Assembly (NCBI GenBank): GCA_964370815.1
Contig: CAYJKQ010000014.1
Span: 1 to 64,000 of the forward strand
Origin: UBA12087 sp964370815
GTDB taxonomy: Bacteria; Chloroflexota; Anaerolineae; Anaerolineales; Villigracilaceae
DNA: 64,000 nucleotides
Direction: 5' to 3'
In this document: positions 24,749 to 33,676 of the stretch, in pieces
Numbering within the stretch: position 1 is the stretch's first letter
Layout of the letters: each line of letters opens with the position of its first letter
Notes under the pieces: generated by a model
Database searches by the model: none
What the model was told of the DNA's origin: nothing
The model's input: only the letters and a program-made list of their open reading frames with translations
Made by a program: the position numbers and the translations under genes

Positions 24749-25719
24749 TTTTTGTTCTCCTTCGAAATGTTCACACGGCGATACCAGCGTTCCATCCAGG
24801 GAGCGAGAACCATGCCGCCCGCCAAGCCAAGCAATCCAGCCAAACCAGCATATCCTGCCGGGCTGACAGGGGAGGGATCTTGTGTTTTTGTTCCACTACC
24901 CGATTCTTCAATGATCAGGGGTGTGGGGGTGGATTCAAAGGGTATGGCTGTAATATCTCCGGAGCTATGCATCTGGTCGGCATGGCATTTTGTGCAGGTG
25001 GTAATGTTTGCGGTGAAGCTGTGGTCTGGCATGCTGTGGATCTCATCCGAGGCTTGATCACCCAGGTGGCGCAGGTGGCAGTCCACACACTTGATGTTTT
25101 TCTGACTGTGAACTGAATAAGGGAATTCCATCGAGAAGTCTTTATGGCAGTTCAAGCACAAACCGGAGGCATCCATCGTGTCTCCATAATCACTTGAAAT
25201 GTTCTTCAGAGCAGCTGTGTGCGGGTCGTGACAGACCGTGCAGGTCATATTGCGTTGGTAATGAGCACTGACTTTCCACTCGTCCCATCCAAAACGCGTG
25301 TCGCTGTGACAACGTCCGCACAAATCAGCAGTTCGATAAACAGGCATGGGTTCTTTGGGATGGTCTGCAACCACTGGGCCGTGGCAGGCTTCGCAGGAAA
25401 CCCCATCCTGTTCCCATGTGGCAGTTGTGGGATCATAACCGGTAACATGACAGACCAGGCAGGCGCCAGGTTTTCCCTGCGAATTCCAGCTTTCAGCAAA
25501 AACCGGGTCTGAGTTGGCATGACCATGTGCACCGGTAAACCAGGCGTTTTGATAATCGGCGTGGCAGTTACCACAGCGGGACTCGGTGGTTCCTTGTTGG
25601 GCTTGTGGCTCAACAGGGTCCTGTGGATCGGGTGTTTGGGCACTCGCCACCACCAGGGTTACTCCTGCCACGATCAGGGCGAACATTAATGAGATAATAA
25701 AGCGTTCCAAACGGGTCAT
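24745..25719 (-). CDS. Membrane-anchored octahaem cytochrome c
   Basis: 324 residues. An N-terminal signal segment (about residues 7-27) is followed by eight CxxCH haem sites in order: CGNCH, CLVCH, CEACH, CGRCH, CTVCH, CLNCH, CVDCH and CTKCH. A C-terminal hydrophobic anchor (AGYAGLAGLLGLAGGMVLAP) is followed by positive residues. The spacing resembles doubled tetrahaem (NapC/NrfH or cytochrome c554-like) modules rather than catalytic nitrite reductase. AGGAG 8 nt upstream supports the start. With the FeS and NrfD subunits it forms a probable menaquinol-linked periplasmic electron-transfer complex; terminal partner unknown. Confidence 0.9.
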   Translation of the reverse strand: MTRLERFIISLMFALIVAGVTLVVASAQTPDPQDPVEPQAQQGTTESRCGNCHADYQNAWFTGAHGHANSDPVFAESWNSQGKPGACLVCHVTGYDPTTATWEQDGVSCEACHGPVVADHPKEPMPVYRTADLCGRCHSDTRFGWDEWKVSAHYQRNMTCTVCHDPHTAALKNISSDYGDTMDASGLCLNCHKDFSMEFPYSVHSQKNIKCVDCHLRHLGDQASDEIHSMPDHSFTANITTCTKCHADQMHSSGDITAIPFESTPTPLIIEESGSGTKTQDPSPVSPAGYAGLAGLLGLAGGMVLAPWMERWYRRVNISKENKK

Positions 25720-25746
25720 TTCAGCATCTCCTAAGATTTTTGAAGG

Positions 25747-26085
25747 TTAATCCCCTGCCATCAGGGGTGCTTGCCTGAAAACATCACAACCCAGGCAGGT
25801 TTCTTTTAAAGTGCCCTGCTCGGACCGAAAGATCTGCCAGCAAGGACTAGCGGTTTGTTTTAAAGCAGGACAATTCTGCCTCTGCTCCTGGCTGCATTTT
25901 TTCACTTGCCAGCAGGGTTGCGAAGAGGCAGCCATCGGGACCAGAAGGTTTTGCCTGGCTTCTGACCGCCAGCGATTATCCAGCCTGCGCAGGAAGAATA
26001 TTACAAGAGCGGTTGCTGCAATGGGTAACCCGATCCGCAGGACCAGACCGGTGATGATCGTCAGCAACACATTCCAATTTTCCAT
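25747..26085 (-). CDS. Membrane-anchored two-CW-motif protein
   Basis: 112 residues. One hydrophobic segment (VLRIGLPIAATALVIFFL) is followed by a Cys-rich domain: PCWQVKKC, then NCPAL, PCWQIF, and finally CLGC. This is the two-CW arrangement, of unknown function but probably metal or redox related. GAGGTG 6 nt before the ATG supports the start; a longer frame upstream overlaps the preceding gene and is unlikely. It lies 27 bp before the octahaem cytochrome gene and is presumably cotranscribed with it, which hints at an accessory role in the respiratory complex. Confidence 0.72.
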   Translation of the reverse strand: MENWNVLLTIITGLVLRIGLPIAATALVIFFLRRLDNRWRSEARQNLLVPMAASSQPCWQVKKCSQEQRQNCPALKQTASPCWQIFRSEQGTLKETCLGCDVFRQAPLMAGD

Positions 26086-26213
26086 TAAGCACCTCGTAAT
26101 TTTCCTGAATATTGATCCTGGCGTTTGGCAACCTCTCCCAGAGTTAGCAGCGCTGCTGCAGGGATCCCAATTCGAAGAATTGTGAGAAGTGCGATCATCC
26201 AAAAGTTCAACAT
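26085..26213 (-). CDS. 42-residue single-span membrane protein
   Basis: A tiny protein with one membrane segment (MIALLTILRIGIPAAALLTL) and a polar tail. AAGGAGGT 6 nt upstream is the strongest ribosome site in the region, and the stop overlaps the next ATG by one base (TAATG), so it is very likely translated. Its segment LRIGIPAAALL mirrors LRIGLPIAATAL of the following two-CW protein, suggesting the two arose by partial duplication. It is the first gene of the cytochrome operon. Confidence 0.68.
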   Translation of the reverse strand: MLNFWMIALLTILRIGIPAAALLTLGEVAKRQDQYSGKLRGA

Positions 26214-26523
26214 GGCAAACCTCCTTTCAAATTTGGGTACATCTTCACTCTTACTGTACACTTTTGAGGCTGTGCAGGCTATTCGGCAAGTGCCCAATCT
26301 TTGTTATGGGAAAACCCACCCATGATTTTGATCAATAGAGGCTCAAATACTGTAAATTCCCCATGCCTTCCAAACTTTATTGGGGCGTTATTGAGTTGCA
26401 TCTCCCAATAAAAACAACCTATCGGAATTAATCCGGCAGGTTGGATTGCCACCAATTATTTAATGGAATTAATTAGGGAGGAGGGTACTTCTAAAACAGG
26501 GGAACTGAGGGGGTATTAGCTGA
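26214..26523. other. Intergenic region between the two-component genes and the cytochrome operon
   Basis: About 310 bp. It holds the ribosome site of the 42-residue protein and, near 26417-26442, a dyad AACCTATCGG/CCGGCAGGTT that may be the end of the two-component transcript. I see no clear -35/-10 pair on the minus strand; a NarL-type regulator binding site could lie here but I cannot point to one. Confidence 0.35.
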
Positions 26524-27174
26524 CTAAGCCTTGATGATGCCCTTGCGAATGGCATAGCGTACCAATTCGGCGCGGGAATGTAGATTTAACTTGCGCATGA
26601 TATTCTCGCGATGGCGGGCTACCGTCTTTGGGCTGATGACCAGTATGCTGGCAATATCGTCGTTATTTTCACCCTCGACCAGGTGCTTTAACACTTCCTG
26701 TTCCCTATCAGTCAAGCCATCCAGACTGGAGGCTCCATCAATGCTTCGTTCCTGCGCCAGGTAATCTTTTACCAGCAGTTTTGCCATGGAGGGGTACAGA
26801 TATATTTCCCCTTTAGAAGCTGAGCGAATAGCCGTCAATAATTCTTCGGGCGCAGCCCGCTTGGGCACATAACCGCTGGCTCCCGCATCCAACATGCGGA
26901 AAAAATATTCTTCATCTTCATGAATGGTGAGGGCAACAACAGCCACGTTGGGATATAAGCTCTTGATCTTCTGGGTGGCTTCAATACCGGACATATCCGG
27001 CAGACCGATATCCATCAGGACCACATCCGGATTCACCTTCCCCACACCTTCCAGGGCTTCTCGAGCAGTACCTGCCTCCCCAACGATCTGTACGTCCGCC
27101 TCGTTAGACAATAACATGCGCAGTCCGGTTCTGACTACTTCGTGATCATCAACCAGAAACAAATGAATCTTCAT
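26524..27174 (-). CDS. NarL/LuxR-family response regulator
   Basis: 216 residues. The receiver domain has the acidic pair Asp9-Asp10, phospho-acceptor Asp55 in VVLMDIGLPDMSG, and the conserved Lys in GYVPKRAAPEE. The C-terminal LuxR helix-turn-helix is LTDREQEVLKHLVEGENNDD and ISPKTVARHRENIM. The start overlaps the kinase gene by 26 bp. It is the output partner of that kinase; the nearest downstream target on the same strand is the cytochrome operon. Confidence 0.93.
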   Translation of the reverse strand: MKIHLFLVDDHEVVRTGLRMLLSNEADVQIVGEAGTAREALEGVGKVNPDVVLMDIGLPDMSGIEATQKIKSLYPNVAVVALTIHEDEEYFFRMLDAGASGYVPKRAAPEELLTAIRSASKGEIYLYPSMAKLLVKDYLAQERSIDGASSLDGLTDREQEVLKHLVEGENNDDIASILVISPKTVARHRENIMRKLNLHSRAELVRYAIRKGIIKA

Positions 27175-28645
27175 CCAACGCCTCAGCTTCCATTGCAGAA
27201 TAAGGGAAAAATGCCACCACGCTCGTGCCTGCACCGGGTTGCGATTTAATGGTCAGCTTTCCACCCAGCAAACTGGCACGTTCTTCCATGTTCTTTAGTC
27301 CCCAGGAGATTCGCTGCCCGGGGCGATTGATGTGGGTTTCAAAGCCCTGACCATCGTCAATTATTTTTATACCCACCCCATCAGATTCAAAAGTCAGATC
27401 AATGCTGGCATTCTCAGCCACCGCATGTTTCACTACATTGGTAAGAGCTTCCTGAACGATACGAAACAGGGCGGTCTTGGCGGCCGGAGAAACTTCGTTT
27501 TCCATTCCGCGTATGTCAACGTGTGTATGCAATCCGGACCGTTCCTGAATGACATTGGCATACCAGCGCAAGGCAGCCGGTAGTCCCAGGTCATCAAGAT
27601 GGGATGGGCGCAAATCGGAAATCAGGCGCTGAAGTTCGGTAAGTGAATGGGCTGTCAACCCCTCCAAACGATGAAGGATTTCCTGTCCCCTCCCGGGTAC
27701 TGTGTTTGACTTCAGGGTGGTTGAAAGACCTCGTAAGCCCATTCCAATGGCGGTTAATGCCTGACCGGTCTCATCATGGAGCTCCCGGGCAATTCTCTGC
27801 CGCTCAGATTCCTGGGCGGAGACCACTCTTTTGAATAATTCTCCACGCAGGGCTTCCTTCTGTTCAGCTTCCTTAACACGTGCTTCCTGTAAACTGGAAA
27901 GCTTGCGATCAAATTCCACCTGAAAAGAACGTAAAAATCTGATGATGAAAATTGAAGCCAGAATAGCCATGCCAGCTCGAAACAATTGCACAGGAAAACC
28001 AAAAAGGCTTATGAAAAGTTCTTGATTGATGATACTGGATGGGAAAAGTGATGTGGATTGAGTAAATACCTGCCCCACGATCCCATACCAGGCGAAAGCC
28101 ACCGCAGCCCACAAACTATCCCGACCAAATGAGACCAACCCGGACTTACGGAACTCCCTTTGCTGCACCACCAACCCAATGGCTGCCAGGATGGCAGCCG
28201 GAATAGCCAGTGAGTAGCGTGTCCAAACATCGGCTATATTCCAAAGCTCATCAAAAGGGGAGTTGCTACGCAAAAGGAAGATTCCAAAAACCCAAATAGT
28301 TTCCAACCCAAGCGGTACCAGGAGCATCAACCTCCAGGATTCGGGGTTGGTTGTGATCAGATAACTTCCAAACGCCGCCAGCGATAAAAAAGAGAAGGTG
28401 AGGATTGCCATTTGCACGCCCTGGATAAAATCCGGGGTGGTTTGCCCGAGCTGGCTGGTAATCCCGGTATACATATCCACCCATTCATGAACAGCATGCA
28501 CCAGGCCAAAAGCTGCCAGGGGGCGCAAGGCACGCCGTAAGCGCAAATCTGAAGCGCGACCCCCCTCGATCATTACAAGCAAACCCATGCTAAAAAAAGC
28601 AAGCCCGTAAAAGAAGGAAATGATGGTGACGGGTGAAAGTGGCAA
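27149..28645 (-). CDS. NarX-type sensor histidine kinase (HisKA_3)
   Basis: 498 residues. An N-terminal half with seven or so hydrophobic segments (residues about 7-240) forms a membrane sensor without a recognisable periplasmic domain. A short coiled coil leads to the HisKA_3 dimerisation helix QRIARELHDETGQALTA with phospho-His290, and an HATPase_c domain with DDGQGFE and WGLKNMEERASLLGG. The start codon is TTG with GAGG 10 nt upstream. It is coupled to the following response-regulator gene. Signal unknown; the membrane-embedded sensor and the neighbouring respiratory operon suggest redox or quinone state. Confidence 0.9.
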   Translation of the reverse strand: MPLSPVTIISFFYGLAFFSMGLLVMIEGGRASDLRLRRALRPLAAFGLVHAVHEWVDMYTGITSQLGQTTPDFIQGVQMAILTFSFLSLAAFGSYLITTNPESWRLMLLVPLGLETIWVFGIFLLRSNSPFDELWNIADVWTRYSLAIPAAILAAIGLVVQQREFRKSGLVSFGRDSLWAAVAFAWYGIVGQVFTQSTSLFPSSIINQELFISLFGFPVQLFRAGMAILASIFIIRFLRSFQVEFDRKLSSLQEARVKEAEQKEALRGELFKRVVSAQESERQRIARELHDETGQALTAIGMGLRGLSTTLKSNTVPGRGQEILHRLEGLTAHSLTELQRLISDLRPSHLDDLGLPAALRWYANVIQERSGLHTHVDIRGMENEVSPAAKTALFRIVQEALTNVVKHAVAENASIDLTFESDGVGIKIIDDGQGFETHINRPGQRISWGLKNMEERASLLGGKLTIKSQPGAGTSVVAFFPYSAMEAEALDEDSFVSG

Positions 28646-28686
28646 GGTCTGATTACCTCATTGGCAGCAGAACTCGGCGGTCTGAG

Positions 28687-29580
28687 TTAGTTTAAGCGGC
28701 TCAGGCGCGATCCGCATGAACGGCAGAATACATCCCCTGGTTGGGATCGTTTGCCGCACTGATTGCAGTAGACATCCCCCCCGGGGGTTTCCTTTTGGGT
28801 CATGGCGCGCCGTTTACGTGTATTATTGGACGGTTTATCCTGTTCCCTGCGCCAATAAATCAGACCAACCACCAGACCACCCAACACCAGAAGACCGCCA
28901 AGCCCACCCAATATCCAGGGTAAGATCCCCGTCAAATTGGTGGGGGCAGGCAGCGGAGCGCTAGGTTGAACACTTTGCCCTGAAGCACTTAATGTATCGG
29001 TTGACTTTTGATATTCGATACTTAATGAATAGGTCTCGGAGGCTGGTAAAGCCCCGATAAGTGAATTGTAATAAGTCAACCCATCTGCAGCGACAACACC
29101 AGCGCCAAATTGTGGTGTTAATTTAAGGTCAGTGGATCCCACTGGCTGTTGAAAATTGATGGAAAAGGCATCCACCGGGTAGTTTCCTGGCCAGACATAG
29201 TTATACTGGCGGGTGTCACCCTGCCGAATATACTGATCATAATATTCCACCTGAATATTCCGGCTGGTGGCATTCAAGGTCAGGATAGCCCAATCTCCAG
29301 ATATCTTGCGTTCGTAATTTGCAGTGATCAAAACACCACTGTTGTCATTGACAGCCACAGCATTGACATCAGCCTGGATGGGAACACGCAAATCGAGTGT
29401 AGCTGGCAAGCTTACATCTGCACCAAGATTGTAATGATAGATCACCAGTACGCTGGGTTGGTCAAATTCAGGCCAGATCTCCACTGCCACAGAGCTAAAA
29501 CTGATATTGTTTTGTGCCTGTGCACCAATAGGGAATGAACCAATTACCACTAAAATTAAGAACAAGAGCAACTTACGCAT
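28687..29580 (-). CDS. Exported membrane protein with C-terminal zinc ribbon
   Basis: 297 residues. A cleavable signal (ends IGAQAQ), an extracytoplasmic beta-rich domain (residues about 22-205), a Pro/Ala linker, one membrane span (LPWILGGLGGLLVLGGLVVGLIY split around residues 220-242), then a cytoplasmic basic stretch and a zinc ribbon with CNQCGKRSQPGDVFCRSCG. The ribbon is thus predicted inside the cell. GGAGG 6 nt upstream fixes the start. No family recognised beyond the ribbon. It lies upstream of the kinase gene on the same strand with a 41-bp gap. Confidence 0.7.
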   Translation of the reverse strand: MRKLLLFLILVVIGSFPIGAQAQNNISFSSVAVEIWPEFDQPSVLVIYHYNLGADVSLPATLDLRVPIQADVNAVAVNDNSGVLITANYERKISGDWAILTLNATSRNIQVEYYDQYIRQGDTRQYNYVWPGNYPVDAFSINFQQPVGSTDLKLTPQFGAGVVAADGLTYYNSLIGALPASETYSLSIEYQKSTDTLSASGQSVQPSAPLPAPTNLTGILPWILGGLGGLLVLGGLVVGLIYWRREQDKPSNNTRKRRAMTQKETPGGDVYCNQCGKRSQPGDVFCRSCGSRLSRLN

Positions 29581-29776
29581 GACTGCCTCCAAATCTATTG
29601 TGTTATCTGTCCCAATAATACCATCTAATAAATATTGCGTAACTTCATCAAGAGGCGCGGGAGTTCTTTGAGAATTCTATATACCTACGCCATCCCCTGC
29701 TACCCCGAATTAGTGAGAGGATGGAGATAATTATAAATCATTGTAGTTATTCAATCGGGAAGATCCTGAGTGACGA

Positions 29777-30685
29777 TTATTTTTGGGGGGAAATAGCTTG
29801 AACCAGGCGTGCCATGCAGGAATTATATGGGGTTGGAACCCCCAACGACTTCCCAAGAGCTGCGATCGCTCCATTGATGGCATCGATCTCAGTGGGTGCA
29901 CCGCGCAACACATCCTGAAGCATGGATGAGCGATTGCCAGAAGTCTGTCTGGCAACATCCTCAGCAGCTAAAACGGGATCGGGGTATGGCAGCTTAATAC
30001 CTTTGGCTGTGGCTACAGCTGCAGTTTCGCACACCAGATCTGCCAGAAGAAGTCTGCGGGTTGGGTGTTCGAGTAGTTCACCATTCTTCAGGCGCAAAAG
30101 CGAACTGAGCGGGTTTATGGCAGAATTGATGATGAGTTTTCCCCAGATCAATGAAACCACGTCTGAAACGATATTTACCTGAAAACCCGCCCCAATCAAC
30201 ATTTCTGCCAGAGGCTCCAGCTTTTGATTTGTTTCCAGGGATAATTTGCCCTCTCCTGCCTGGCGAACCTGACCCGGACCAAGCAGGGTTCCTCCCAAAG
30301 TTGTGATGCCTTGTGCCACCCGTTCGGTTCCCAAATATTCAACCAGTCTCTCGCGGTTACCCAGGCCATTTTGCAGGGTCAGCGCCAGACCCTGTTGGTG
30401 AAGCCGAGCAGTTAACTGGCTGGCAACCCTGCCTGTCTGCCAGGATTTCACCAAAACCAGGGCATATATGAATTTTTCGGATCTGGAGGATGAATCCAGG
30501 ACCTGCAGCGGGTAAGCCTGTTGATTTCCGTGCGGGTCGACCAGGACAGCGCCATGCCGGGAAAGAGCAGAAAGACCTTCCTGCCAGGAACCGAGCAAGC
30601 TGACCTGCACACCTGCAGCTGATAAACGAGCCGCGAAAAGGGTTGCCAGGGCTCCGCTGCCTACAATCAGAATTTTATCTGGCAT
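29777..30685 (-). CDS. panE: 2-dehydropantoate 2-reductase (PanE/ApbA)
   Basis: 302 residues. The N-terminal NADP site is ILIVGSGALATLFAARL; the catalytic Lys is expected in ALVLVKSWQT, and the C-terminal domain has the conserved WGKLIINSAINPLSSLL. It reduces ketopantoate to pantoate in coenzyme A biosynthesis. The ATG two bases after the panB stop is preferred over one ten codons upstream. Immediate neighbourhood with panB strongly supports the assignment. Confidence 0.9.
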   Translation of the reverse strand: MPDKILIVGSGALATLFAARLSAAGVQVSLLGSWQEGLSALSRHGAVLVDPHGNQQAYPLQVLDSSSRSEKFIYALVLVKSWQTGRVASQLTARLHQQGLALTLQNGLGNRERLVEYLGTERVAQGITTLGGTLLGPGQVRQAGEGKLSLETNQKLEPLAEMLIGAGFQVNIVSDVVSLIWGKLIINSAINPLSSLLRLKNGELLEHPTRRLLLADLVCETAAVATAKGIKLPYPDPVLAAEDVARQTSGNRSSMLQDVLRGAPTEIDAINGAIAALGKSLGVPTPYNSCMARLVQAISPQK

Positions 30686-30687
30686 GT

Positions 30688-31566
30688 TCACACTAATTTC
30701 AACAAGGCTTCCCATTCCTCGTCAGGCATTTCAATACTGTGTTCGGAGGCTGGAAATTTTTTCCCTACCACATCGAAAATATACTCACGAAAAGCACGGG
30801 ACATATCGTTGTGGAAATCGGCATATTTTTTGACAAATTTGGGGGTGAAGCGTTCAAACAAACCCAGAAGATCGTGTGTGACCAATACCTGCCCGTCACA
30901 ATGTGGTCCTGCACCGATCCCAATGGTTGGTATGTTAATTCGACTGCTGATCAACCCGGCCAGGCGGGTTGGTATGGATTCCAGAACAATACTGAAGCAG
31001 CCCGCTTCCTCCAGTAATATAGCATCTTCCAACAGAATTTGGGCAGCCCGGGCAGTACGCCCCTGCGGTCGGAAGCCACCCAACTGATTGACAGATTGAG
31101 GTGTAAGACCCAGGTGACCTTGAACCGGGATACCAGCGTTGATGATGGCACGGATGGCATCCAGGCGTTCGCGACCACCTTCCAGTTTAATGGCATCCAT
31201 ACTGGCTTCCTGCAAGAATCTACCGGCGTTTCGCACAGCCTCTTGGGTTGAAACCTGGTAAGACATGAAAGGCATATCACCGATCAGGAGGGCATAATGA
31301 GCTCCTCGCGCCACTGCTTTGCAATGATGCAGCATATCGTCCATGCTGACCGAAAGGGTGTTAGGGTAGCCCAGCACCACCATGCCCAGCGAGTCGCCAA
31401 CCAGGATGGTATCCACACCAGCCTGGTCCATTGCCAGGGAGGTGGGATAATCGTAAGCTGTTAACTCTGTAATCAGCTCGTGGCGGTCTTTCTTTAGTTG
31501 CAGCGTGTGGGTGGTGACCTTCTTGCGGTCATTGGATTGAATCGAAACAGGGGCAATCGTGGACAT
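30688..31566 (-). CDS. panB: 3-methyl-2-oxobutanoate hydroxymethyltransferase PanB
   Basis: 292 residues. The motifs LTAYDYPTSLAMDQAGVDTILVGDSLGM, VQGHLGLTPQSVNQLGG and TIGIGAGPHCDGQVLV (each read in parts) are the PanB signature; the Mg2+-binding Asp is in VGDS. It transfers a hydroxymethyl group from methylene-THF to ketoisovalerate, the first step toward pantothenate. GGAGGG 5 nt before the ATG fixes the start; the longer upstream frame is not used. Confidence 0.95.
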   Translation of the reverse strand: MSTIAPVSIQSNDRKKVTTHTLQLKKDRHELITELTAYDYPTSLAMDQAGVDTILVGDSLGMVVLGYPNTLSVSMDDMLHHCKAVARGAHYALLIGDMPFMSYQVSTQEAVRNAGRFLQEASMDAIKLEGGRERLDAIRAIINAGIPVQGHLGLTPQSVNQLGGFRPQGRTARAAQILLEDAILLEEAGCFSIVLESIPTRLAGLISSRINIPTIGIGAGPHCDGQVLVTHDLLGLFERFTPKFVKKYADFHNDMSRAFREYIFDVVGKKFPASEHSIEMPDEEWEALLKLV

Positions 31567-31926
31567 GGTACCCTCCTCCAGGGTAGGGGCCGGTCTGGAT
31601 TTTTTATGATAGTCCATCGATATCCAGGCTGCCACAGGAAAGAATTGCCGGGGAATACACAATTCAGGTGTAAATGGGTAATTCCCCATTGTTACAAGTC
31701 GTCGTGGTCACAAGGATACACGCGACAGTGCTATTATTCCACAAAACCCGTCAGATGACAATCTTGGTTCTTGGAAATTCGCACGATATTTGCTGAGATT
31801 GTAAAGGATCGCAAACCTCACATTGGATGGTTTTTATCATATAATAGAATGGATATTAACCACTTTTAACCCTGCTTTTTCCCGGAATATAGAGATGGGA
31901 TTTTTAAGAAATTAAGGAGACATAAA
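31567..31926 (+). promoter_or_regulatory. Divergent intergenic region, panB / YtxH-like gene
   Basis: 360 bp between divergent genes. A perfect TATAAT lies at 31840-31845 on the plus strand about 80 bp before the YtxH-like gene, but no good -35 hexamer sits 16-18 bp upstream of it. Nothing else recognisable. Confidence 0.4.
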
Positions 31927-32142
31927 ATGCGACGTACAATCAGTTTTTTCATTGGCGTGATCATGGGTGGCCTGGTCGGTGCCACAGTAGCCTTGCTATT
32001 CGCCCCCGATTCGGGCACAGGCTTGCGTGACCAGATCCGTGAACGGGCTGAAAGCCTGGGTACCGAAATTCGCCGTGCGGCGGGTTCGCGCCGGATCGAG
32101 CTTCAGGAACGCCTGGAAACCTTGCGTAAACCGCAAGAATAA
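31927..32142 (+). CDS. YtxH-like small membrane protein
   Basis: 71 residues. One N-terminal glycine-rich hydrophobic segment ending in the family hallmark LLFAPDSGTGLRDQI, then an amphipathic charged helix to the end. YtxH-type proteins are often stress-related and membrane bound, with no known activity. AAGGAG 6 nt upstream. It is monocistronic with its own terminator. Confidence 0.78.
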   Translation: MRRTISFFIGVIMGGLVGATVALLFAPDSGTGLRDQIRERAESLGTEIRRAAGSRRIELQERLETLRKPQE

Positions 32143-32175
32143 TCCTTCCCGTAATGATCATTTAAAAATAGAATG

Positions 32176-32215
32176 CCCCGACCTGCGCTTTGAGCGCAGG
32201 TTGACCGGGGTGTTC
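32176..32215 (+). terminator. Terminator after the YtxH-like gene
   Basis: A strong stem ACCTGCGC/GCGCAGGT with a 5-nt loop is extended by CCCCG/CGGGG across a small bulge and followed by TGTTCTTTT. Confidence 0.78.
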
Positions 32216-32296
32216 TTTTGTTTAATTAATTGTTTGTTTTTTTCTCAAAAAAAGAAACGGGGTAATTTCCTCCGAATTATTGAGTAGCTATTTTAT

Positions 32297-33457
32297 TCAA
32301 GAAAGCATATTCTCATAAAAGGTTGTTGCCTGTGCCATGCAGCGCGAGTAGTCCGCCCGTGAAGAAATAATAGCCGCGTTATCCTTTGCTGCCCGGGCGC
32401 GCAGATCGGGATCGGTCAAGCCTGCGATCATGCCCTGAGCCAGCGAGCTGGCATCGGATGGATCCACCAGCATACCATTCTGCCCGGGTGTGATCCATTC
32501 CTGCAGCGATTCGATCCTGCCAACCACTGGAAAACAGCCGCAAGCCATGCCTTCCAGGACCGAGTTGGGAGTGCCATCATGCGTGCTGGGTGAAATCAGC
32601 ACAGTTGCTGAGCGGTAAACATCCCCCATGAGGTCATGTGGGCGGGAGGGTAGGAGTTGGACCGCATGGGAAATATCCAGCCGGGTCACCCAATCTTCAG
32701 CCTCGGTTTCGCCAGCCATTGCGGAACACAAAAAGCGTGCGTTTGGTATCTGTTTTAATACCAACGGAATGGATCGAAAAAATACGTCATTGCGGATATA
32801 ACTGCGAAAGCCACGCGGATTGATCACCACCGGTTGCACAACAACTTCGGAAGGCGGGTGGAAAATAGCCGGGTTGATGCCTCCATTACCGGGGATCACC
32901 AAGGTTGGAAACCTCTGATCAAAACCCCATTTTTGAGCAATGCGCTGATCACGCTGACAATCCGTGTGCAAGGCATGGGCAGATCGCATGGCGCGGCGCG
33001 TCCAATAAGACATCCAGGGTGAAGAACGGGCATGCAGGGTGAAGTCGTTTCCCCAGACTGAAATTAAAAGGGGTACTTTCAGATTGGCTGCCGAGGCTGT
33101 CATACCCTCAAAAGGAATTCGCATGGCATGGACCAGGTCCGGTTGGATGCGGTCAACAACAGCCCGGAGGTTGCGTCCGGCAGCGGGTAAGGTTAAAGGT
33201 CCGAGCCATTGGCGAATAAACATCCTCAAATGTAAAGCACCAGCCCCCCATGTCCATCCCTGTCCTTGATTGCGCAAGCGGCTGGTTGTTTTAGTGCTGG
33301 AAAAAGCCACCGGCACCACTTGCAACGAAGCCAACCCGGGTGGTGTTTCGCAGGGAAAGGATGAGACCAGGTGGACCTCGTCGCCACGTTTGACCCAGTG
33401 GCGCAGCCAGTTCAATGAGGTCGGAGAACGACCATCTGCATAAAAGACAATTCTCAT
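32297..33457 (-). CDS. Family 4 glycosyltransferase
   Basis: 386 residues, GT-B fold. The N-terminal domain begins MRIVFYADGRSPTSLNWLRH, and the donor half contains VINPRGFRSYIRNDVFF, LPSRPHDLMGDVYRSATVLI and SPSTHDGTPNSVLEGMACG, the GT4 nucleotide-sugar site with the E-x7-E Glu in LEGMACG. It is isolated from the two polysaccharide loci. Substrate unknown. Confidence 0.85.
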   Translation of the reverse strand: MRIVFYADGRSPTSLNWLRHWVKRGDEVHLVSSFPCETPPGLASLQVVPVAFSSTKTTSRLRNQGQGWTWGAGALHLRMFIRQWLGPLTLPAAGRNLRAVVDRIQPDLVHAMRIPFEGMTASAANLKVPLLISVWGNDFTLHARSSPWMSYWTRRAMRSAHALHTDCQRDQRIAQKWGFDQRFPTLVIPGNGGINPAIFHPPSEVVVQPVVINPRGFRSYIRNDVFFRSIPLVLKQIPNARFLCSAMAGETEAEDWVTRLDISHAVQLLPSRPHDLMGDVYRSATVLISPSTHDGTPNSVLEGMACGCFPVVGRIESLQEWITPGQNGMLVDPSDASSLAQGMIAGLTDPDLRARAAKDNAAIISSRADYSRCMAQATTFYENMLS

Positions 33458-33609
33458 AAAGATATGAACCTCTCAGTGAATATACCAACAATTCACTACT
33501 TTTGAAAGAGATCGTCAGAGTTTTTTAAAGAGGTTGTTGTTTCTATATTTTCTTTCATACTACACCCAGATAATTGTGTAAAAACCTCTTCATTAATAAA
33601 CTTCGCTGT

Positions 33610-33638
33610 TTGACGCATTAACTTCTTGCATGTATAAT
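33610..33638 (+). promoter_or_regulatory. Strong sigma-70-type promoter of the DUF4388-GTPase-V4R module
   Basis: TTGACG and a perfect TATAAT are separated by exactly 17 bp, with TG directly before the -10. The expected start is about 30 nt before the DUF4388 ATG. Confidence 0.8.
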
Positions 33639-33676
33639 CTACATTCATCAACTTCAGCCAAAATTGAGGCTCAGAT

